From Armatimonadaceae bacterium (GTDB taxonomy: Bacteria; Armatimonadota; Armatimonadia; Armatimonadales; Armatimonadaceae), in the NCBI GenBank assembly GCA_030446525.1, contig JAUJNC010000210.1, positions 1 to 6,670 of the forward strand: 6,670 nucleotides of DNA. Reading direction: 5' to 3'. The notes beneath the pieces were generated by a model. That model did not search any database. It saw nothing but the letters and a program-made list of their open reading frames with translations, and was not told the origin of the DNA. The stretch's first letter is position 1, and every line of letters starts with the position of its first letter. A program made the position numbers and the translations under genes. Below, piece after piece: positions 1 to 5,200 of the stretch.

Positions 1-17
1 CGTTCGATCCGAAAATA

Positions 18-37
18 GTTCAGCTGAACCCTTGACA
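18..37. promoter_or_regulatory. 12-bp perfect palindrome next to a TTGACA box (possible operator)
   Basis: Positions 18-29 read GTTCAGCTGAAC, a perfect 12-bp palindrome. Two bases later a consensus sigma-70 -35 hexamer, TTGACA, lies at 32-37. A palindrome abutting a -35 box is a common arrangement for a repressor or activator site. However, the 17-bp-spaced position (55-60, TAGCTC) is a poor -10 box, and a strong AGGAGG follows at 62-67, too close to serve a transcript starting here. Function is inference; no regulator can be named. Confidence 0.25.
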
Positions 38-140
38 GCGAACACAGTACCTTTTAGCTCCAGGAGGAGCCTTGGTCCCGTCCCTTGTGACCTGCACTCG
101 ATCGCGCCAGGCGGGATCCGGGCGGGTGGGAGGCGGTGCC

Positions 141-308
141 ATGTCCCGTCTGGCAGGGAAGCGGGCAGGTGAGCGAGGAGCAGTCGCGGAATCTACGGCA
201 AAGAAGCGAGCGGCTCCGGCAGACAGAGAGACACCCAAAGAGGCCCCAAGAGAACCCTCTGGGCGCAGAAAAACGGATCTCTCAAAACCCGTGGGCGGGC
301 AATTCTGA
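141..308 (+). CDS. doubtful small basic ORF, 55 aa
   Basis: This short open frame starts at an ATG preceded by GGGAGG (128-133) with a 7-nt spacer, a good ribosome binding site. The predicted peptide is rich in Arg, Lys, Ala and Pro, with no hydrophobic segment, no cysteines and no motif I recognise. It ends PVGGQF just before the next gene. A longer version from TTG at 72 would use AGGAGG at 62-67, only 4 nt away. The basic, low-complexity composition could come from a disordered nucleic-acid-binding peptide, or simply from non-coding GC-rich sequence read in frame. Other overlapping frames here are similarly open, so coding is not established. The rest of 1-380 shows no other gene. Confidence 0.2.
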   Translation: MSRLAGKRAGERGAVAESTAKKRAAPADRETPKEAPREPSGRRKTDLSKPVGGQF

Positions 309-414
309 GGCGGGGAAAGTTAGGAGAGGGTTTTGACACAAACCTCCTGCCTCGTGGGGACGGGAATAGGGCATTTCGTCATGATGGAGAATCAAAGAAA
401 TTGGGCGGGCAATT
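282..414 (+). repeat. short imperfect direct repeat, two copies 110 bp apart
   Basis: TGGGCGGGCAATT occurs at 292-304 and again at 402-414. Both copies are preceded, at the same distance of five unmatched bases, by TCAAA (282-286 and 392-396), so 18 of 23 positions agree. The second copy lies inside the oxidase gene at the codons for NWAGN, and the first lies upstream of it. The offset of 110 bp is not a multiple of three, so this is not an in-frame protein repeat. It may be a trace of a local duplication or chance. Confidence 0.4.
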
Positions 415-1652
415 ACACCTACAGCGCCGCCAGATGGCACCGTCCCGAAACGGTCGAGCAAGTACAAGAACTGGTAGCTCGCTGCCGCAAGCTCAAGGTG
501 CTCGGCACGCGCCATTCCTTCAATGGCATCGCCGACTCTACGGAGGATCTCCTCTCCCTCGAGCATTTCGATCACGTGGTGGCCTCGGACCGCGAGCGCC
601 GCACGGTGACGGTCGAGGCCGGTGTCCGGTATGGCCAACTCTGCCGACATCTTCACCGCGAAGGCTATGCACTGCACAACCTGGCCTCACTGCCGCATAT
701 CTCCGTCGCAGGCGCCTGTGCGACGGCGACGCACGGCTCGGGCGACAGCCATGGGAACCTGGCCACCGCCGTCTCTGCGATGGAGATTGTCACGGCCGAC
801 GGCGAGGTACTCGTTTTATCCCGTGAACAACACGGCCAACAGTTTCAGGGGGCGGTCATCGGGCTCGGCGGACTCGGAGTCGTAACGAAACTCACGCTCG
901 ACATTTCTCCGACGTTTGCTATGAGACAGGACGTTTACGAGAACCTGCCCCTGGCGCAACTGGAAGAGCACTTTGATGAGATCGTATCGAGCGCCTACAG
1001 CGTCAGTCTCTTCACCGACTGGCGGAGCGCGAGCTTCAACCAAGTCTGGTTGAAGCGCCGCGTCGGGGACGGCGCTTCTTTGGAGTTGGCTCCCGAGTGG
1101 TTCGGGGCGACGCCGGCAACCAGCCCCCGACACCCGATCGCCGGCCTCTCCGCGGTAAATTGCACCGAGCAGATGGGCATCCCCGGCCCCTGGCAGGAAC
1201 GCTTGCCGCACTTCCGCATGGACTACACCCCAAGCAGTGGCGAGGAGTTGCAAAGCGAGTACCTTGTGCCCCGCCAGCACGCCTGCGCGGCATTGCGCGC
1301 GATCGGTCGATTAGGTGAACACGTGGCCCCTCTGCTTCAGATTTCCGAGGTGCGCACCATCGCCGCTGACACGCTTTGGATGAGCCCATGTTACCAGCAG
1401 GCCTGTGTCGCCATCCACTTTACATGGAAAAAGGACTGGCCCGCGGTCCGGAAGCTGCTGCCAAGGATCGAAGAACAACTCGCGCCCCTGGACGCCCGCC
1501 CGCACTGGGGCAAGCTGTTTACGATGCCGCCAACGCGACTGCGCTCGCTCTACGAGAAGCTGCCGGACTTTCAACAGCTGCTGCGGCAGTACGATCCCCA
1601 GGGCAAATTCCGCAACGCGTTCCTGGACGCGTACATCTTTGGAGCGCGCTGA
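381..1652 (+). CDS. FAD-dependent alditol/xylitol oxidase-type protein (AldO family, VAO superfamily)
   Basis: This is a flavoprotein oxidase, probably cytoplasmic, that oxidises a polyol or related sugar at C1 using O2 and yields H2O2; the exact substrate cannot be read from sequence. From the ATG at 381 it has 423 residues, close to Streptomyces coelicolor AldO (418). Residues about 10-180 form the FAD-binding PCMH-type domain. VLGTRHSFNGIA places His45 where AldO carries its covalent FAD histidine (His46), and HISVAGACATATHGSG is the second flavin-binding stretch. The C-terminal half is an ALO/AldO substrate domain. Its Glu323, Arg325, His346 and Lys378 each fall exactly 3 residues after AldO's Glu320, Arg322, His343 and Lys375, as I remember them, so the enzyme looks active. 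The C-terminus (HWGKLF, then DPQGKFRNAF) is typical. There is no signal peptide. Start choice is open: family N-termini begin shortly before NWAGN, supporting ATG 381 or 384, but TTG at 333 has a better AGGAG (322-326, 6-nt spacer) and would add 16 residues. No operon partner is visible. Confidence 0.88.
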   Translation: MMENQRNWAGNYTYSAARWHRPETVEQVQELVARCRKLKVLGTRHSFNGIADSTEDLLSLEHFDHVVASDRERRTVTVEAGVRYGQLCRHLHREGYALHNLASLPHISVAGACATATHGSGDSHGNLATAVSAMEIVTADGEVLVLSREQHGQQFQGAVIGLGGLGVVTKLTLDISPTFAMRQDVYENLPLAQLEEHFDEIVSSAYSVSLFTDWRSASFNQVWLKRRVGDGASLELAPEWFGATPATSPRHPIAGLSAVNCTEQMGIPGPWQERLPHFRMDYTPSSGEELQSEYLVPRQHACAALRAIGRLGEHVAPLLQISEVRTIAADTLWMSPCYQQACVAIHFTWKKDWPAVRKLLPRIEEQLAPLDARPHWGKLFTMPPTRLRSLYEKLPDFQQLLRQYDPQGKFRNAFLDAYIFGAR

Positions 1653-1744
1653 TTTAGCCTTGCAACATGGCAAATGGCATATCTTCACGGGAACGGCCGG
1701 CCCCAAGGAGGCGCGCCAGCCGGGTGGAACAGCGGGGCAGGAAG

Positions 1745-1799
1745 GGCCGGGTCCCCGTCGAATCCTATGGTGCGGAGCTGACCCCGCCGGGCCTTTTTT
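1745..1799 (+). terminator. possible rho-independent terminator after the oxidase gene
   Basis: GGCCGGGTC (1745-1753) can pair with GACCCCGCC (1780-1788) with one mismatch. A run of six T (1794-1799) follows five bases after the stem. The loop is long (26 nt) and several alternative GC-rich pairings exist, for example GCGGGG with CCCCGC, so the exact fold is uncertain. The T-run after GC-rich pairing, some 90 nt past the oxidase stop, fits termination. The remainder of the 1653-1982 gap holds no convincing gene; TATAGT at 1900-1905 is a possible -10 box for the amylase gene, without a clear -35. Confidence 0.35.
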
Positions 1800-1982
1800 C
1801 ACCCCGAGTGCCGGTCTCGGGAGGTGAAGTGCGCAGAGAATACCGGGGCACCAAAGCTGCTTTTCCCCGCAGGCTGTAACCGCACCCTCCAACCCCCGTT
1901 ATAGTACTGGAGTCAGCGCAGGCATCGCCGACAGGGCGACGAAACTTTGTTCGACCAAACTGCCGATTCAGGGGACACTCAG

Positions 1983-3911
1983 ATGTACATGCAGGAGCGG
2001 TTTGGCGCCTGGCAGGTGGGCGAGGGCGAGAACCGGGGCGCCGTGGAATTTAAGGTGTTCTTCCCCGACCGCGCGAAGGACCCGGGCCAGTACCAGCCGC
2101 AGCGCGTCGGCGAGAGCGGCCAGCCCGTCAGCGACTTCGGGGATCCGAAGGTTACCGCCCTCCAGGTGGCCGGCAGCTTCCAGGAGGCGCTGGGACAGCA
2201 GGCCTGGGACCTCCAGGCTGCGCCACGCCTGACGCCGGACGACACCCACCCGACGGGCCGAGTCTGGCGCTACGTCACGCCCGTGGAGCTCCCCGCCGGC
2301 TTCTACGAGTACAAGTACCTCGTGACGTTTGAGAATGGCGAGCAGCGCATCGTCGGCGACCCTTGCACCCGCTACGGCGGGACACAGAACCAGAACTCCG
2401 CCGTGGTCGTGGGCGGCAGCCGCCCGGCCGTCAGCCCGCTCGCGGGAACCCGCCGCCCCTTGCGCGATCTCGTGGCCTACGAGCTGATGATCGACGACTT
2501 CACGGACGAGTTCCGGGGGGCACGGGCTCCGCTGGAGGCGGTGACCGAGAAGCTGCCGTACCTGAAGGACGGCCTCGGCATCGGCGCCGTTCTGTTCATG
2601 CCGTGGACCGCCTGGCCGGGCGAGGGCTTCAACTGGGGTTACAACCCGTATCAGTACTTCTCCGTCGAGTACCGCTACGCCAACGCGCCCGGCAAACCCG
2701 CCGAGAAGCTGTCGCACCTCAAGGCGCTCATCAGCGGGTGTCATGAGCACGGCATCCAGGTCTTCATGGACGGCGTGTTCAACCACGTCGGCGACCCGGA
2801 CCCAAACGGCGTGCAGGCCGACGGTTTTCCCTACCGGTGGCTCTACCAAGACTCGGAGGCCTGTCCCTACGTCGGCAAGTTCGGCGGCACCTTCGGCGGG
2901 CTCAGCGACTTGGACTTCAACAACGGGTGCACGCAGGAGTTCATCCGTGACGTCTGCTTCTACTGGATGGACACTTTTGACATTGACGGCATCCGCTTCG
3001 ACAACACGGTCAACTTCTACATCGAAGGGCGGCAGGAGGGGCTGCCCCGGCTCCTCGCTGACATCCGCAACCACTCTGCCCAAAACGGCAAGCCGGAGTT
3101 CCCGCTGATCCTGGAGCACCTCGAACCGGACGCCGCCCACGTCACGAACCGGACCGCCGCGACGAGCTATTGGAACAACGAGCAGTACCAGCGGTGCTTC
3201 CGCTACCTCTACCACGGCGCCATCGACCAGCACGTGATGACCGGCCTGGATAGCCAGCGGGGCCTCGCGCCGGACAAGGTCGCGACCACCTACCTCTCCA
3301 ACCACGATCACTCTCACGTGGCCTGGCAGGCGGGCGTTCCCGAGGGGAAGGGCGGCCTGCGCTGGTACCGGACGCAGCCGTACGCCATCGCACTGCTGAC
3401 CGCCCCCGGCTCGCCCATGCTCCAGAACGGCCAGGAGTTCGCCGAGGACTACTGGCTGATGGAGGACGACGAGGGCACCAGCCGCCGGGTGAAGCCGCGC
3501 CCGCTGCGCTGGGACTTCGCCACCGACCCCATCGGCTCGCGGCTGCTGACCGTGTACCGCCAGTTGATCGGCATCCGCAACGAGCACCCGGCCCTGCGCT
3601 CAGACAACCTCTACCCGGCAAACTGGGAGACGTGGCAGACGCGGTTCAACCCGGAAGGCTACGGGGTGGATGTCGCGCGGCAGGTGGTGATATTCCACCG
3701 CTGGGGCGACGACGGAACAGGGAATCTGGAGCGGTTCATCGTGGCCATCAATTACGGCCCGAACGACCAGTCTGTCGACATTCCCTTCCCGGCCAACGGC
3801 GTCTGGCAGGACCTCCTGAACAACCGCGCCGACACGGTGAGCGGCTTTCGCCTGACAAACCAGCGGATCGATTCGCACTGGGGCCGCATTTACTGGCAGC
3901 GCGCCGCATGA
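1983..3911 (+). CDS. GH13 alpha-amylase-family glycosidase/transglycosidase with N-terminal CBM48-like domain
   Basis: This is a retaining glycoside hydrolase or transglycosidase acting on alpha-glucans such as glycogen, maltodextrin or a related alpha-glucoside. Counted from ATG 1983 it has 642 residues. Residues about 1-150 form a beta-rich domain with a carbohydrate-binding CBM48/E-set look (FKVFFP, LPAGFYEYKYLV, GDPCTRYGG). The (beta/alpha)8 barrel follows, about 160-530, with all four GH13 signature regions: DGVFNHVG (Asp263, His268), GIRFDN with nucleophile Asp340, LILEH with acid/base Glu378, and SNHDHS with transition-state Asp442. The tail resembles the usual C-terminal beta domain. 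No signal peptide or membrane segment is present, so it should be intracellular and is more likely to handle storage glycogen or trehalose-type substrates than to digest external starch. The ATG at 1983 has AGGGGA (1970-1975) 7 nt upstream; TTG at 1947 extends the frame by 12 residues without a better binding site. Subfamily and exact reaction are not assignable by eye. Strong third-position C/G bias supports coding. Confidence 0.88.
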   Translation: MYMQERFGAWQVGEGENRGAVEFKVFFPDRAKDPGQYQPQRVGESGQPVSDFGDPKVTALQVAGSFQEALGQQAWDLQAAPRLTPDDTHPTGRVWRYVTPVELPAGFYEYKYLVTFENGEQRIVGDPCTRYGGTQNQNSAVVVGGSRPAVSPLAGTRRPLRDLVAYELMIDDFTDEFRGARAPLEAVTEKLPYLKDGLGIGAVLFMPWTAWPGEGFNWGYNPYQYFSVEYRYANAPGKPAEKLSHLKALISGCHEHGIQVFMDGVFNHVGDPDPNGVQADGFPYRWLYQDSEACPYVGKFGGTFGGLSDLDFNNGCTQEFIRDVCFYWMDTFDIDGIRFDNTVNFYIEGRQEGLPRLLADIRNHSAQNGKPEFPLILEHLEPDAAHVTNRTAATSYWNNEQYQRCFRYLYHGAIDQHVMTGLDSQRGLAPDKVATTYLSNHDHSHVAWQAGVPEGKGGLRWYRTQPYAIALLTAPGSPMLQNGQEFAEDYWLMEDDEGTSRRVKPRPLRWDFATDPIGSRLLTVYRQLIGIRNEHPALRSDNLYPANWETWQTRFNPEGYGVDVARQVVIFHRWGDDGTGNLERFIVAINYGPNDQSVDIPFPANGVWQDLLNNRADTVSGFRLTNQRIDSHWGRIYWQRAA

Positions 3912-4129
3912 CAGCAGGCGTGACGCCGCTCCCGCCAAGGAAGCTCTACCACATCCACCTCCCGGAAAAACACCAGCTGACGTGCATCACCGGTATGCGG
4001 GAAGCGGAGGTGGATGTGGTGGCGAACCCGCACCACGACGCCGAGGCAAAACTGATCTCACGCAACCCTTCGTCTCGTTCGCAGGACTCTACCCGGCCGC
4101 CTGATTCTGCTGATCGTCGTTCACGATAG
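3908..4129 (+). CDS. small hypothetical ORF, 73 aa, overlapping the amylase stop codon
   Basis: The ATG overlaps the upstream TGA as ATGA, the classic arrangement for translational coupling to the amylase-family gene. The predicted product is hydrophilic, without signal peptide, membrane span or cysteine pair. Its first half (RKLYHIHLPEKHQ, then MREAEVDVVANPHHD) looks protein-like. The last 25 residues are Ser/Arg/Pro-rich and look like read-through into non-coding DNA. I do not recognise the family. Most of its middle (codons 14-38) coincides with a perfect 15-bp inverted repeat, so the frame may exist only because of that structure. It could be a genuine coupled small protein, the remnant of a larger gene whose 3' end was lost, or not a gene. 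The region downstream (4090-4345) appears rearranged, which favours a truncated remnant. Confidence 0.35.
   Translation: MTAGVTPLPPRKLYHIHLPEKHQLTCITGMREAEVDVVANPHHDAEAKLISRNPSSRSQDSTRPPDSADRRSR
3948..4020. repeat. perfect 15-bp inverted repeat with 43-nt spacer
   Basis: ACCACATCCACCTCC (3948-3962) is exactly complementary to GGAGGTGGATGTGGT (4006-4020). The flanking bases do not continue the match, apart from a possible G-U pair outside. As RNA this would form a very stable stem around a 43-nt loop. No T-run follows (next bases GGCGAACCC), so it is not a simple rho-independent terminator. It lies 37 nt after the amylase stop, so 3'-end protection, attenuation or termination by another mechanism are possible. 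Confidence 0.6.
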
Positions 4130-4345
4130 GCGCCTGCGGGCTGATCCCGCCCGGATCACCCGACCCCACATCACCCAGACCGGGCGTTGCATCCACCCCG
4201 GAGCCGCCGGCCTCCGTGCCCGCGGCGTCGCCGGTCCCGGCCGTTGTTCCGGTGCCCCCGACATCGCCGGCGGCACCTAAAGGTCCTCGCCACCGGCAGC
4301 CTCGGTGTCCGTGTCCTGGGTGGCCGCGCTGATGTCCTCGGCGAA
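4089..4345 (-). pseudogene. possible decayed 3' end of an acidic, Gly/Thr/Ala-rich protein gene
   Basis: Read on the minus strand, 4345 down to about 4278 gives an acidic stretch (AEDISAATQDTDTEAAGGEDL) ending in TAG. One frame over, about 4290 down to 4089 continues in the same style (GDVGGTGTTAGTGDAAGTEAG, then VDATPGLGDVGSGDPGG) and ends NDDQQNQAAG before a TAG. The shared composition, rich in Asp, Gly, Thr and Ala, suggests one disordered protein tail broken by a frameshift near 4280. No start codon with a binding site is found: upstream of 4345 the frame runs antisense to a histidine kinase fragment. The protein cannot be identified. Low-complexity GC-rich sequence can imitate this, so the call is tentative; a slightly shifted whole minus-strand ORF (4089-4484) is less likely because its first third is antisense to kinase sequence. 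Confidence 0.3.
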
Positions 4346-4419
4346 CGGCGGAAAGCGGACTCGGCAAGGGCAGCACGTTCCTCTTCACGCTACCGGCGGT
4401 GGTCGCGCACAAAAAATGA
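4342..4419 (+). pseudogene. 3'-terminal stub of a sensor histidine kinase gene (ATP-binding domain end)
   Basis: The + frame ending at TGA 4417-4419 reads AESGLGKGSTFLFTLP (4348-4395) and then a short tail VVAHKK. This is the hallmark end of a histidine kinase HATPase_c domain: the G2 box (GLGKGSTF) and the final beta strand. Just upstream the frame degenerates (CPRRT) and meets a stop at 4330-4332. None of the expected preceding boxes (N, G1, F; for instance GGxIW just before AES) is present, so about 90% or more of the gene is missing. The stub ends 21 nt before the response regulator start, the normal spacing for a kinase-regulator pair. I read it as the remains of the cognate kinase, cut at about 4342-4348, where the match to unrelated sequence begins. 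An assembly join would look the same. Confidence 0.6.
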
Positions 4420-4440
4420 GGGAGGGGAGGGAGTAGCGAC

Positions 4441-5199
4441 ATGGCACGCATCCTGGTCATTGATGACGAAAACAACATACGCATGATGCTCCGGCTTGCC
4501 CTGCAGCATGTCGGTCATACCGTCGAAACGGCTGCCGATGGCTTTGAGGGGTTAGAAAAGTTCGGGGACGGAACGGGCTGGGATTTGGTCCTCCTCGATC
4601 AGCGGATGCCGGGCATGGAGGGGCTTGAGGTTTTGCGCGAGATGCGGCAACGGGACGCCCGTGCCCGCATTATTATCATAACCGCCTTCGGCACCATTGA
4701 TCTGGCGACCGGGGCGATGCAAGCGGGTGCGACGGACTTCCTGCGGAAGCCCTTCACGGTGGAAACGTTGCGGGGCGCGGTACAGGCCGCCCTGGAAGGT
4801 TTGTCAAACACACCTGCCGCCCCGCCATCCCCCGTGCCCCTCAGCTTCGACCTTACCACGGTCAACGGCTACCGCATCGAATCGCGGCCGGGCGTCACGA
4901 TAAGCAAAGGCGGTGATATCAGGGACACGTTTACCGCCCACAGCCCCCTGCGGGAGACGCGGCAGTGTTCGGTCCTGTTGCCTTCTTACGTGGCGGAGTT
5001 GGTGAAAGCACACACGGATCGTGAGGAGATGCCCGGCGGCGACCGCTTCTGGCAAGCCCTCTGCGGCGAGGCGCTGGCGAACTATCTCTGGCAACACGCC
5101 GAGGTCCCTTCGGATGATGCCCTGCGCGTGGAGGACCTGACCAGCGGCCTTCGCCACTGGATCGATGCCGTACTGACAGTGGAGCCTCAGGAGAAGTGA
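4441..5199 (+). CDS. response regulator: receiver domain plus unrecognised C-terminal domain
   Basis: This is a two-component response regulator, 252 residues, acting in the cytoplasm. Residues 1-123 are a canonical receiver domain: acidic pocket Asp8/Asp9 in VIDDEN, phosphoacceptor Asp53 in LLDQRMPG, Thr81 in ITAFGT and Lys103 in LRKPFT, so phosphorylation should work. The pattern resembles NtrC- or KdpE-like receivers. A Pro-rich linker (TPAAPPSPVP, 124-133) leads to about 117 residues that I cannot match to any output domain. There is no winged helix, no HTH that I can see, no AAA+ Walker motif and no GGDEF. It reads as mixed beta then helical, with WQALCGEALANYLWQ and a final amphipathic stretch. 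A purine-rich GGAGGGGAGGGAG (4421-4433) lies 7 nt before the ATG. The kinase stub ends 21 nt upstream, and the KdpD-like gene starts 1 nt after its stop, with its binding site inside this gene's 3' end, so the two are almost certainly co-translated. Confidence 0.85.
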   Translation: MARILVIDDENNIRMMLRLALQHVGHTVETAADGFEGLEKFGDGTGWDLVLLDQRMPGMEGLEVLREMRQRDARARIIIITAFGTIDLATGAMQAGATDFLRKPFTVETLRGAVQAALEGLSNTPAAPPSPVPLSFDLTTVNGYRIESRPGVTISKGGDIRDTFTAHSPLRETRQCSVLLPSYVAELVKAHTDREEMPGGDRFWQALCGEALANYLWQHAEVPSDDALRVEDLTSGLRHWIDAVLTVEPQEK

Positions 5200-5200
5200 G

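Noticed and set aside
1..22. Possible 3' end of a tRNA (CG-TTCGATC-CG resembles a T-arm)
   Set aside because: Only two bases of the 5' side of the T-stem lie in the window and no CCA follows. The acceptor pairing cannot be tested, so chance is as likely.
32..60. Complete sigma-70 promoter from TTGACA
   Set aside because: The -10 position at 17 bp is TAGCTC, and neighbouring spacings are no better, so only the -35 half is supported.
1667..1879. 70-codon + strand frame in the gap after the oxidase gene
   Set aside because: No ribosome binding site of note, Arg/Pro-rich composition, and it reads through the terminator-like hairpin and T-run.
1947..1982. TTG start for the amylase-family gene
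   Set aside because: Only a weak AGGG lies 10 nt upstream, whereas ATG 1983 has AGGGGA at 7 nt. The added 12 residues show no family feature. Not excluded.
1968..3587. 539-codon open frame on the minus strand
   Set aside because: It lies wholly antisense to the amylase-family gene, whose four catalytic motifs are intact. The frame is open because of the strong third-position G/C bias, and its product (Val/Ala/Arg/Leu-rich) has no recognisable motif.
4187..4486. 99-codon + strand frame running into the response regulator start
   Set aside because: It reads the kinase stub and the response regulator start in a wrong frame and has an Arg/Pro-rich composition typical of shadow frames.
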